From Candidatus Hodarchaeota archaeon (GTDB lineage Archaea; Asgardarchaeota; Heimdallarchaeia; Hodarchaeales; Hodarchaeaceae): DNA of 17,032 nucleotides. The position numbers and the translations under genes are program-made. The notes beneath the pieces were generated by a model that was given only the letters and a program-made list of their open reading frames with translations, was not told the DNA's origin and did not search any database. The stretch covers positions 1 to 17,032 of the forward strand of contig JAEOTU010000273.1 of NCBI GenBank assembly GCA_016839665.1, in the 5' to 3' direction. Shown one piece after another: positions 1 through 8,057 of this stretch (positions within the stretch are counted from its first letter, which is position 1; each line of letters begins with the position of its first letter).

Positions 1-399
1 AGAATTATTGAGATAGACCATGAAGTTCTCGGCGAGAATCGGCCAGATTACTGGGAAAGGAAAGTGGAGATGGCTGGAAAAAAATCACCCTTACCCTCCC
101 TCGTGGCTGAGATAGAGGATAAAGTTGTCGGATTCGTTTTTGGTGAGGCAAGTGGATGGGAATATGGTGTACCAGAAAATATTGGATGGATCGATACGAT
201 AGGTGTTGATCCAACTTTTCAGAAAAAAGGCATCGGTGGACTCTTGATGAAAGAACTCCTTAATTACATGAAAAAAGTAGACGTTGATACTGTATACACG
301 CTGGTAAACTGGCGAGACTGGGAATTACTCCGATTTTTCGACACTATGGGGTTCAACCGAGGTGATATGATCAATCTCGAATTGAAGATAGATGATTGA
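1..399 (+). CDS. GNAT family N-acetyltransferase, 5'-truncated by window edge
   Basis: The reading frame is open from base 1, so the true start lies outside the window; the ATG at 70 is internal, because the residues before it (IIEIDHEVLGENRPDYWE) already read as normal family sequence. The acetyl-CoA pyrophosphate-binding motif Q-K-K-G-I-G-G is at about 231-251. It is preceded by the typical strand GWIDTIGVDP and followed by the C-terminal block with FFDTMGF and RGDMINLE. Members of this family transfer an acetyl group from acetyl-CoA to an amine, often a protein N-terminus or small metabolite; the substrate cannot be read from the sequence. About 20-30 N-terminal residues are probably missing. 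The family call is firm; the substrate is unknown. Confidence 0.92.
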   Translation, partial: RIIEIDHEVLGENRPDYWERKVEMAGKKSPLPSLVAEIEDKVVGFVFGEASGWEYGVPENIGWIDTIGVDPTFQKKGIGGLLMKELLNYMKKVDVDTVYTLVNWRDWELLRFFDTMGFNRGDMINLELKIDD

Positions 400-570
400 T
401 GCTCAAATCGATTGTCCATTTCCATCGGAAGACACTTTAGTACTTTCGAGCCTATATCAATTCCGAAATCGGTACTATTTCCTGTGAAAATAAACTCCTA
501 GGAGAAGAGAATTATTCCTGAATATGAATTTACGAGAGGGACACAAATTTTACTACTTGCTACAGTCACA

Positions 571-930
571 TTGATAATAAGCTGGATTGCTAGCTTCGTG
601 TTTAATCCTGGAAGTATTGGTGTTCTCTTTACTGCAATACCCATTCCTTTCTCCGCTATTGCAACATATGCTGCCGCTACTGATATGGATATGTCGGTAT
701 TCTCTTATCGGGGAAGATTTCAAACTGGACGATATCTGGGTGAATCATCAGCAGCAGCAACTTCGAGTTTCGTGGCACTAATGTTTGTTGCTTTTGATGT
801 ATTCATGTGGTTTCTTGTTATAGAGAGGTTCGAATCAGGTCTGGAGGCACTTGCATTTGTACTTTGTTTCTTTGGCGGAGTATTCGTTCTAATCGGAGGC
901 ATTCTAGCTAAGAGAGAATGGGATGAATAA
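571..930 (+). CDS. Small multi-pass membrane protein of unknown function
   Basis: The ORF encodes about 119 residues from a TTG at 571. The frame is open upstream to 502, and the residues from 511 (IIPEYEFTRGTQILLLATVTL) complete the first transmembrane helix, which a start at 571 would cut in half. With that extension four helices can be seen: roughly codons 541-600, 616-675, 766-825 and 838-900. The second pair is separated from the first by a polar loop with SYRGRFQTGRY. No ATG, GTG or TTG is available in the extension. A GGAG at 501-504 sits 6 nt before an ATT at 511, so either a rare ATT start or a sequence error is possible. No family is recognised. The next gene also encodes a membrane protein and lies on the same strand. 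Confidence 0.6.
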   Translation: MIISWIASFVFNPGSIGVLFTAIPIPFSAIATYAAATDMDMSVFSYRGRFQTGRYLGESSAAATSSFVALMFVAFDVFMWFLVIERFESGLEALAFVLCFFGGVFVLIGGILAKREWDE

Positions 931-1036
931 TTGATTAGCGTCGTAAGTGTGGAGTAAGTATATTGAAACTCTGATAACATCCTTATTGGGTGTTTTCGTG
1001 CAGAGAGGTAATTTATTAAACATCAGCAAAATTTTA

Positions 1037-1594
1037 ATGAAATTATGTATTGACGAACGGAGAGACAAAACGTTGGAATCTAATACAATTTCTGAAGCAA
1101 ATAATGAAATAGAACCAGAAACAAAAACCACTTGGATAGATATAGTTTTCATTATTCTATTAATCAATCTTGGTCTTGTTATTCTCTCATCTATTGCAGC
1201 TACTTTTCTTAATCCTGAATACCTGAATAGCTTAATGCTATTGGGTGTAATCACTGTATTAGTATTTACTGTTGTGATTATATTGATCTTAGTTCTCTCT
1301 CTTGTACCCCCAATGCTTGCAAAACGCGTTTTTAATTGGGATGAGGAAAAAGAAACAGATTGGATCGTAAACCTCCTATTTATCCTAAGCTTCGTGTTAA
1401 TAATTGGTACATCCATTATATTGTACGTTCTAGTACTCCCATTCTTTCCTCCAGTCCAAGATCCTTTCAATTTAAGCGGAATCAATGCCACATTGGCTAC
1501 AATTTATTCAATATGGTGGTTTTTTGGTTTTATAATTTCGGTGTTAACAATAATTCTCCTATATCTCCTTCTTGAAGCTGGTCGGTATGGATAA
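1037..1594 (+). CDS. Four-helix membrane protein of unknown function
   Basis: I prefer the ATG at 1037 (185 residues). The frame is open back to a GTG at 947, but the extra 30 residues are poorly conserved in character, and an AT-rich TATA-like tract (about 1012-1019) lies 20-odd bases before the ATG. The N-terminal 30 residues are charged and polar. Four long hydrophobic segments follow, at about residues 33-57, 61-89, 111-136 and 155-181, with a charged loop containing NWDEEKETDW between helices 2 and 3. The protein ends in LLLEAGRYG. There is no enzymatic motif. It may be co-transcribed with the upstream membrane protein, although a separate promoter is possible. The family is not recognised. 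Confidence 0.6.
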   Translation: MKLCIDERRDKTLESNTISEANNEIEPETKTTWIDIVFIILLINLGLVILSSIAATFLNPEYLNSLMLLGVITVLVFTVVIILILVLSLVPPMLAKRVFNWDEEKETDWIVNLLFILSFVLIIGTSIILYVLVLPFFPPVQDPFNLSGINATLATIYSIWWFFGFIISVLTIILLYLLLEAGRYG

Positions 1595-1720
1595 TAGCTG
1601 AATGTCTATTACTCCCCTTTCTGCAGCATAAATCCATCCTACACCATGATTTGTGTTAAATTGATTTAGTTGTACGACAGTATGAGCTTAATGAAGAGAA
1701 TGGAATTTTTAGTAATAAAG

Positions 1721-1728
1721 TATAAATA
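1721..1728 (+). promoter_or_regulatory. TATA box for the amphi-Trp protein gene
   Basis: The sequence AAAGTATAAATA is a good archaeal TATA element preceded by a purine-rich BRE-like triplet. Transcription would begin near 1747, giving a leader of about 22 nt that carries the AGGTGA ribosome binding site at 1755-1760, 8 nt before the ATG at 1769. Confidence 0.6.
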
Positions 1729-1768
1729 CACATATTAAGAGCTATGTCACAAAAAGGTGATTTGAAAA

Positions 1769-2110
<342 letters not shown>

Positions 2111-2193
2111 CTTGCTCAGAAGACCCTTAGTCAAGATTCTCATTTACCTAATCAGGTATATTCATTTATCATTCAAATAATTCTAATCTTATA

Positions 2194-2457
2194 TTGCGAA
2201 TTACAAAAGAGTGGGTCATTCAGGGTTTTGATGACGAAATTAATAATCGAATTGACACCAAATTAATGGATGATGAATATAGTTATTGGTTTCGATTCCG
2301 GAGTATTCCGTGGTATAAAAGACGGAAAATCAAGGGAAATTATCCAAAAGAAACAATAGAAAAAGCTTTGTCTGAACTTCAAGTTGAAGCAGCTGTTTGG
2401 AGAAATAAACAGTGGAAAGAAATCGCGTCCTACTGGGTAATTGAACCCATATCTTAA
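2194..2457 (+). CDS. Small tryptophan-rich protein, unknown function
   Basis: This is an 87-residue ORF starting with TTG at 2194. The frame is closed by a stop at 2149-2151, and no ATG or GTG lies between. An ATTTATCA element at 2164-2171 lies at the right distance for a leaderless transcript starting at the TTG. The protein contains six Trp and several Tyr, and is basic in the middle (WYKRRKIK), with a predicted helix at about residues 50-70 (KETIEKALSELQVEAAVW). No signal peptide, membrane helix or known motif is visible. It could be a small nucleic-acid- or protein-binding protein, but nothing proves that. It converges on the PAP2 gene with a gap of only 16 bp. Confidence 0.6.
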   Translation: MRITKEWVIQGFDDEINNRIDTKLMDDEYSYWFRFRSIPWYKRRKIKGNYPKETIEKALSELQVEAAVWRNKQWKEIASYWVIEPIS

Positions 2458-2473
2458 ATTTAATCATTTTTCT

Positions 2474-3331
2474 TCAATTCAAAGATTCATTTTTGAAATA
2501 ATAATGTTTATACAGCAACAAGAAAGATACAAACGCAACACAGCTCGAGAATAGAACATCAGACGCATAGTGTGCACCAATAACAACCCTTCCTGCAGCA
2601 ACGATTATCCCCCAAACAATGATAACTGTCAAAACAAGTACACGTGTCTTAGATTGCTTATCTAAAGATAATAAAATGAACGGAAGAAGCATCCACCCCA
2701 TAGCTGTGTGGCCAGAAGGGAACGAGCTCCCTCCAGTAATTCCTTGAGGAATGAACCACGGAGTGAAGTTCGAAAAATCAGGAGTAAGGTCTCTAAATCT
2801 TATTCTCCCCCATGTTATCTTAACGATCTGAACGAAAAGAAGAGGATTAATGATGGTTAAGATGAAAGTAATTCGAGACATCTTATCAAGCTGGGTGAAG
2901 TGTCTAGAATCAATTTTTTTCAAAAGTTGTTGAATAGAGAAGAGAAAAATCCCAATAACAGGAAGAGTAAAGTAACGATAGGATTTAAGAAATTCAATTT
3001 TCTTAATCACTATTATATCCAACCAGTAAAACATCAATAGGGTCAATATACTTAGTACCATGAGAGAGACAAGAATATCCCTCCTTCTACAAACAGTTTG
3101 TATATTCCGATCAAGAATGAGAATAGAACTGAATATAACAATCATTCCTGGGATTTCACCGTAATCTGCAATGAATTGCGCCCAAATCGATTGGTTATTA
3201 ACACATAAAATCGAAATCTGTAAGTCAAAAAGACCAAAAACGATAGCTAGGATAACCCATGTGACAATAACTAAGATAAACACTTTGCTAGCCAAACTTT
3301 CATTCCACGGCGTTGTACTTTTGATTTCCAT
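2474..3331 (-). CDS. PAP2 superfamily membrane phosphatase
   Basis: The product is a 285-residue multi-pass membrane protein with the three signature motifs of type-2 phosphatidic acid phosphatases. Motif 1 is K171-x6-R178, motif 2 is P205-S-G-H208 and motif 3 is R248-x5-H254-x3-D258. H208 and H254 would be the catalytic histidines, acting on the outer face of the membrane on lipid phosphate or diphosphate, for example phosphatidic acid or polyprenyl diphosphate. Hydrophobic segments are near residues 16-38, 59-74, 86-107, 119-138, 152-170, 210-224, 230-247 and 258-274. Motif 1 ends R-F rather than the usual R-P. The start at 3331 is supported by a TATA box at 3355-3362, which places transcription start at the ATG. 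Substrate unknown. Confidence 0.88.
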   Translation of the reverse strand: MEIKSTTPWNESLASKVFILVIVTWVILAIVFGLFDLQISILCVNNQSIWAQFIADYGEIPGMIVIFSSILILDRNIQTVCRRRDILVSLMVLSILTLLMFYWLDIIVIKKIEFLKSYRYFTLPVIGIFLFSIQQLLKKIDSRHFTQLDKMSRITFILTIINPLLFVQIVKITWGRIRFRDLTPDFSNFTPWFIPQGITGGSSFPSGHTAMGWMLLPFILLSLDKQSKTRVLVLTVIIVWGIIVAAGRVVIGAHYASDVLFSSCVAFVSFLLLYKHYYFKNESLN

Positions 3332-3354
3332 GACTTGTTACCCAAATTTTTGAC

Positions 3355-3362
3355 AATATATA
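3355..3362 (-). promoter_or_regulatory. TATA box for leaderless PAP2 transcript
   Basis: Read on the minus strand the element is GGGTATATATTGTCA. Its centre lies about 27 nt upstream of the A of the ATG at 3331, the spacing expected when the transcript begins at the start codon. No ribosome binding site is visible, which agrees with a leaderless mRNA. The same TATATATT core and geometry recur before the gene starting at 11084. Confidence 0.6.
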
Positions 3363-3521
3363 CCCTTCTTAGAAATTTCGAAATTTGATCTCGGATTTCT
3401 TAAATTTTTGTATAAGCCAATAAATCAGCATCGAACATAATTCAGTATTGATTTTACGGATTAATTGGAGTTTGTGTTAAAAAGAAAGTCTAATTTTACT
3501 GCAGTTAGAGTGGAATTCAAG

Positions 3522-4229
3522 ATGAGATCATTAATTACAGGCGCAAATAGAGGATTAGGATTAGAATTTGTAAGACAGTATTTAGAGAGAGAAGATGAGG
3601 TTATCGCTGCCTGTCGAAGACCCAAAGAAGCGAAAGGACTTCAAGAATTGAAAAAACAGCACGAAGAAAGATTATCGATTCAGGAGCTGGACGTTTCCTC
3701 CCAAGATTCGATGAATAATGCCTTTACACAAATCAAACATCAATTCTCTTCTTTAGATCTTCTAATAAACAATGCAGGAGTAATATCTGGAGATCAAAAC
3801 AGGTATCATGCGTTTGGAAAATTGCATACAGAAGACCTAAGTAAAGTGTTTCAAATAAATACTATCGGCCCAGTTTTAATAATGGAAACGTTTTTTCCAT
3901 TATTAAAAAGCGGAAAGAATCCGAAAGTAGCTAATATCTCTAGTAGAATGGGTAGCATTTCCTTGAAAACTGGTACAAGCACCTATAGTTATGATGCAAG
4001 CAAAGCAGCGTTAAACATGTTTTCTAAAGCTCTTGCCCATCACTTAAAGTCAGAGAAGATTGTTGTCTTAATTCTTCATCCAGGCTGGGCTAGGACAGAT
4101 ATGGGAACTCATCGTGCTCCACTTAAACCTAACACCTCTGTCATGGGGATGATTAAAGTAATTGACTCGTCATCCCTATCGGATACTGGAAAATTTTATG
4201 ATTGGGAAGGTAATGAAGTTCCCTGGTAA
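3522..4229 (+). CDS. Short-chain dehydrogenase/reductase (SDR), C-factor-like
   Basis: I prefer the ATG at 3522 (235 residues): the protein then begins MRSLITGANRGLG, as SDR proteins do, whereas the in-frame TTG at 3465 adds 19 residues before the first Rossmann strand. The cofactor motif T-G-x3-G-L-G is at residues 6-13, N-N-A-G at 83-86, the catalytic Ser probably S145, and Y157-x3-K161 the active-site pair. H-P-G-W with RTDMG (186-195) resembles C-signal (CsgA)-type and related NAD(P)H-dependent carbonyl reductases. The protein is probably cytosolic; substrate unknown. A TAATTTTA tract at 3491-3498 is correctly placed for a leaderless transcript. The gene is divergent from the PAP2 gene; no functional link is implied. 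Confidence 0.92.
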   Translation: MRSLITGANRGLGLEFVRQYLEREDEVIAACRRPKEAKGLQELKKQHEERLSIQELDVSSQDSMNNAFTQIKHQFSSLDLLINNAGVISGDQNRYHAFGKLHTEDLSKVFQINTIGPVLIMETFFPLLKSGKNPKVANISSRMGSISLKTGTSTYSYDASKAALNMFSKALAHHLKSEKIVVLILHPGWARTDMGTHRAPLKPNTSVMGMIKVIDSSSLSDTGKFYDWEGNEVPW

Positions 4230-4370
4230 TTTCAGCGTAAAGAAACAAGAATTACTTAGAGATATTAAAGTAGAATAGTAATATTTATCAAATGATTGTT
4301 TAGATATCGAACTTAATCCAGAAATAGTTCAATTATTCCTCAAATTTCAAAGACTGAAGTGAGTTATATT

Positions 4371-5942
4371 ATGAAGAAGCAATTATTGTCAAGAATCATC
4401 GTGATTTCACTGATTTGCTTATTTCTTTTCAAAGTATCTCTCATGGGTTCAGGAGCTTTAGTATACCCACAAAAAATCGTCACTAAGAGTCCTGATTTGA
4501 GAATAGTGCAAACTTACACTCCCCATGATCCCATTGAGATAAGCAGCGATACTGATTTAAACTAAACAGCTCTAAATGAGGGGTGGCTAGGAAACGGGAC
4601 AGCAGATGACCCCTACATTATCGAAAATTATTTCATTACAGGTGCTACTGCTACTAATTTTGCCTCTATAGAATTGATAAATGTTCATCGTCATGTCATT
4701 ATACGAAATAATTTGCTTAGCTCCTCCTCAGCTAACATGTACCCAGGAGTCTGGATTACTGGTTCAAGTAATATTTCCTTTACTCAAAATGAAATAAAAA
4801 ATTATAACACAGGGTTGTTTATTTCCAATTCAAAAGATATGGCGGTAACCTCTAACTTACTAACGAACAATAGTCAAGGATGTACTTTGCAATCGATAGA
4901 AAACTTTCAATTTTCTAATAACACAATTTCCTATAGTTACTATCATTCATTTTATGTTTATAGTTCAACGAATCTAAAGTTTCAGTCAAACCATATTCGT
5001 TATTCAGATATGTCATACGATCCTTTTCTTGGTAGTTCACCAAATTCAATAACTCATTCAACTGCGCCAATCATTACTAACAATACCTTCGAAAATGGTT
5101 CTCATATGTCATTGTATTTGGAACAAACTACTCAAGCGGAAATATCTTGGAACCAATTTTATGACGAAAAGATAGGATTATTCCTAACTACTTCAGATTC
5201 GAATAACATCACCAGAAACCGATTTTCTAATGGTGATGCGGCCAATATCCAATTTTCCCAAAGCAACAACAATATCATTTCTATGAATAACTTCTACACT
5301 CAATCAACAACCATTAATCATATTACGGTTGATACTTCGGGAAACTTATTCTACAATAATAAGAAGGGGAATTACTGGAGCAAGTATGGCGGAAATGACA
5401 CCAACAATGATGGGATAGGAGATACACCCTTTCAAATAGTTTCGACACCTGCAGTATCGGATCTTTACCCATTAGTTGATCCCGTTGATTTTGAAAAGCC
5501 TAATATTACTGATTATCAAACAGAATTAACGTTCACAAGTGATGAAAATGTTACCCTTAATTGGACCGCTTATGACGACAACCCAACAAAGTATGATGTT
5601 TTTCAGAATGGAACGTTTTCGATAACTGGTGACTTCAATAATGGCACGACTCAAATCGACCTAGGAAAGTTGGGTATTGGAACCTATCTGTTTACTATCA
5701 CATTATCTGACAAAGATGATAACTCAGCCTCTTTTTCAACAAGAGTAATTGTGAATCCAGTGCCCACAACTGAAGTAGAATCTACTACTGCAACCCTTAC
5801 GACAACAGAATCAATAACTCCGACTACTGGCGAAGAAGAAATCTTAGATTTTCTCTCAAATAACATCATTTTGCTTGGTGGAGGTGCTATTGTTATTCTC
5901 GGATCCCTGTTCGTTTTGTTGAAGCTTCTACGAAGAAAATAG
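4371..5942 (+). pseudogene. NosD-like beta-helix surface protein gene interrupted by one in-frame TAA
   Basis: The frame from ATG 4371 to the stop at 5942 is open except for one TAA at 4563-4565 (codon 65). The codons on both sides belong to one protein. Upstream are a signal peptide (MKKQLLSRIIVISLICLFLF) and the start of the mature protein. Downstream, before any possible start, is the GWLGNGTADDPYII block, which is matched by GWRGKGTISDPIVI in the intact paralogue at 8058. Then come parallel beta-helix (PbH1) repeats, a NosD-type closing motif NYW-S plus a DTNNDGIGD loop (about 5371-5420), an Ig-like domain, a Thr/Ser-rich stalk (about 5765-5830), a transmembrane helix and LLRRK. The full product would be about 523 residues and cell-surface anchored. 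As written only a 64-residue fragment can be made, unless a downstream start such as TTG 4674 is used. The gene is either recently inactivated, polymorphic or affected by a sequence error. Confidence 0.8.
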
Positions 5943-5966
5943 TATTAGTATAAAACAGAACATCAT

Positions 5967-6347
5967 TCAATAGTATTTTTGAATATTCAATAATTTCCGA
6001 TTGTCAACAATATCAAGATAGATTCGCCATTCAGCGACCTGATCATTTTCAATTGTAGCTGTCCAAATGGCTGGACCATCAAGCATTGGTACAGAGCATT
6101 CTGAATGACCTAATAGAATAACAAGATTATCTCGTGAAATCACAGTGTGAAAAATATTAATGTAGTCAGGATATTCAGTAAAGAATTCGTCCCAGCTTGT
6201 TTTCATTTGTTCCTTATTCTCTACCCGATTTTTACTATCGATAAACTGATGATTCTCAGCCATTAACGCAATAACGCCTTCTAAATTTCGCGCATTAATG
6301 TGCTCATTGTACAGCAATGCAACTAACTTAGGATCTCTCGTGTTCAT
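5967..6347 (-). CDS. SnoaL-like / NTF2-like superfamily protein
   Basis: The ATG at 6347 gives 126 residues and puts the first helix (KLVALLYNEHINARNLEGV) at the N-terminus, as in SnoaL-like proteins; a GTG at 6392 would add 15 residues without obvious family character. The fold follows: helix, MAENHQFID strand, EFFTEYPDY, then strands ending in GPAIWTATI and VAEWRIYLD. These cone-shaped alpha+beta proteins are isomerases, hydrolases or ligand-binding proteins of very diverse function, so no reaction is assigned. A TATA-like element on the minus strand at 6377-6384 predicts transcription a few bases before 6347. The 3' end lies 24 bp from that of the convergent beta-helix gene. Confidence 0.82.
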   Translation of the reverse strand: MNTRDPKLVALLYNEHINARNLEGVIALMAENHQFIDSKNRVENKEQMKTSWDEFFTEYPDYINIFHTVISRDNLVILLGHSECSVPMLDGPAIWTATIENDQVAEWRIYLDIVDNRKLLNIQKYY

Positions 6348-6376
6348 GGGAATCGTACAGAATGAGTCAAGACATC

Positions 6377-6384
6377 TAATAAAT
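6377..6384 (-). promoter_or_regulatory. Probable TATA box for the SnoaL-like gene
   Basis: The minus-strand sequence ATTTATTA is centred about 33 nt before the ATG at 6347, predicting a leader of only about 7 nt. This supports the internal ATG over the GTG at 6392, which lies upstream of the element. Confidence 0.4.
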
Positions 6385-6494
6385 GTATCCACTGAGAAAA
6401 GATTAGCAAGAAGGTTATGACCGATTCAAAGGTATTATAAGGAAGATTTTAGACCTATCATTTTGAAGAATTTGTAATAGAAATAAGTAGCCAG

Positions 6495-6851
6495 ATGTCA
6501 ATGCCACGTTGGATGTATTTGATTAATCCAGTTGGAGGAACGAATAAACAAGAAATCGCACGAGAAATTGAAAAACCAAACCATGGTACGATAGGAAAAT
6601 ATTTGTTTTTCTCTGATGACAAAAATAAATTAATTGATCTCGGAAAAAATCTCCTTGTAAAGTATGATTTGCATATCGCGAAGGTTCCTCTTTCTAATAA
6701 ACCCCAAGCAACACCTGGTAAAGGTTTTGTGCTTTGCATTTATGATTCTACCCCCAAATTGGAACAGGAATTTGTTCAATATGCTGCTGATGAAAAAATA
6801 ATCTATGAACACTGGAAAAGCGATGCAGATACTTTATCTAATGTCCTTTGA
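6495..6851 (+). CDS. Small protein resembling the Bles03 (putative phosphothreonine lyase) family
   Basis: A 118-residue soluble protein starting at ATG 6495. A second in-frame ATG follows at 6501. The order of elements resembles the Bles03/DUF1917 family as I remember it: an N-terminal aromatic strand (RWMYLINP), GKYLFF, a helix with a Lys-rich stretch, the strand HIAKVPL, then GFVLCIYD and a C-terminal YEHWKSDADTL where relatives have a YKTDxxT-like ending. Archaeal members are short stand-alone proteins of unknown activity. This is pattern recognition from memory and is weak, so treat the protein as hypothetical. A TATTATAA element at 6433-6440 could be the promoter, with a leader of about 30 nt. 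The gene is divergent from the SnoaL-like gene. Confidence 0.6.
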   Translation: MSMPRWMYLINPVGGTNKQEIAREIEKPNHGTIGKYLFFSDDKNKLIDLGKNLLVKYDLHIAKVPLSNKPQATPGKGFVLCIYDSTPKLEQEFVQYAADEKIIYEHWKSDADTLSNVL

Positions 6852-6863
6852 TCAACATAAATC

Positions 6864-7811
6864 CTATTTTGTCCTGATAAAATTAGTCAGTATATCAGTA
6901 AAATCTGGTGGATACCAATGACCTAAGCCAGGATAATCTATAAACTGGCAAGGAATCCCTCCATCATTCAACATCTTGACAAGTTTTTGAATACTCTCAC
7001 GAGGAACAGCCTCATCTTCCTCACCCAAGATAATCATTCCCCGTAGATCACGATTTTTTGCTTCTTCGATTAAAGACGGCCACTTATCAAGTTCGTTCAT
7101 CCACTGACCACCAGGCGCTACAACAATAAAACAACGTACAGGAATTATTCCAGACAATGCCAACCAAATTGAGAGTTCAGCACCTGATGAGAGTCCCCCA
7201 ACAACAGTACGTTCTAGATCAAGTGAATTATCTAGATTTAACTTATTTACGTATGCTTTGATTTGTTTAGCAGCTGTTTCGTGATCTGGCCAATACGCGC
7301 TATCTTGACCCGACCAGAATACATTAGTTGAACGAGGCATCCCCAGGACATAACCTTGGTCTACAATCGTCTTCCAAGATTCAAACTCTTCTTCAACAAA
7401 GCCACTACCAGCGTGTAAGGCTAGCATTAAAGGATAACGAGGATTAACATTTTCTGGAATAACCGTGATATTATGTTCTTCCTTTGAGACTTGTTTAGAA
7501 CGCTCCACACTGATATTCAATAGTTTCTGGAACTCGGGAATATCTTGAAGGGGTAGCAGCGACGGGCTTTGTCGTAAAACAGTCTCAGAATACCATCCTC
7601 CTTCATCTAATATGTCCTGTATGAATTTAATTGATAAATCAAATTGTTCTAATTTTGACGCAGCACAAATCCGTGAATAAGCAAGAGCAGCTTTACCAAA
7701 AGGATATTCAATATGTTTGTCTTCTAGAAAATCAATGACTTCCTGGTACTTCCCAGCCTGATATAATCTGTCCACTTTACGTAAAAGCTCCCAATATTTC
7801 TCCAAATTCAT
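6864..7811 (-). CDS. Alpha/beta hydrolase with TPR-like N-terminal extension
   Basis: A 315-residue protein. Residues about 1-105 are helical and TPR-like (LYQAGKYQEVIDFLEDK, then a second helical pair and a PLQDIPEFQKLL segment). Residues about 115-315 form an alpha/beta hydrolase. The oxyanion region is ALHAGSG (131-137), the nucleophile elbow G206-L-S208-S-G210, the acid D266 after a GEED turn, and the base H298 in GLGHW. The domain is of the esterase/serine peptidase-like type; substrate unknown. No signal peptide is present, so it is cytosolic. The start at 7811 has GGTGA at 7815-7819 just upstream, spaced only 3 nt. The AT-rich minus-strand tract TTAATAAAC near 7855-7863 is a possible TATA box. 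The N-terminal extension may mediate partner binding (inference). Confidence 0.85.
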   Translation of the reverse strand: MNLEKYWELLRKVDRLYQAGKYQEVIDFLEDKHIEYPFGKAALAYSRICAASKLEQFDLSIKFIQDILDEGGWYSETVLRQSPSLLPLQDIPEFQKLLNISVERSKQVSKEEHNITVIPENVNPRYPLMLALHAGSGFVEEEFESWKTIVDQGYVLGMPRSTNVFWSGQDSAYWPDHETAAKQIKAYVNKLNLDNSLDLERTVVGGLSSGAELSIWLALSGIIPVRCFIVVAPGGQWMNELDKWPSLIEEAKNRDLRGMIILGEEDEAVPRESIQKLVKMLNDGGIPCQFIDYPGLGHWYPPDFTDILTNFIRTK

Positions 7812-8013
7812 AATTCACCAATTCCGCAACAATTTAGTATCTTGCTAAATCATTAGTTTATTAATCCTTTCGATGATGCAATAAGATTTGAGAAATTAAT
7901 ATAGAAAACCATAATGATTAACAAATAAATCCAAATAGTATTGATAATTCTGTTCAGAAGCCGTATCAATTTCAATTTTAGACATCCAACATAAGTGCAC
8001 TCTTGCTAGATCT

Positions 8014-8021
8014 TTTATAAT
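8014..8021 (+). promoter_or_regulatory. TATA box for the second beta-helix gene
   Basis: TCTTTTATAATATC contains the TATA-like core TTTATAAT. Transcription would start near 8043, giving a leader of about 15 nt before the ATG at 8058; CAGGG at 8045-8049 might act as a weak ribosome binding site. Confidence 0.45.
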
Positions 8022-8057
8022 ATCTAAAGAAATAAAAATCTAGTCAGGGTTCGTGCG

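Noticed and set aside
904..1491. 195-codon minus-strand ORF
   Set aside because: It lies antisense to the membrane-protein genes and lacks coherent domain or hydrophobic pattern; the plus-strand frames give clean transmembrane helices.
4563..4565. Readthrough of the stop as pyrrolysine or selenocysteine
   Set aside because: The codon is TAA; known recoding to pyrrolysine uses TAG and to selenocysteine uses TGA, and no recoding structure is apparent.
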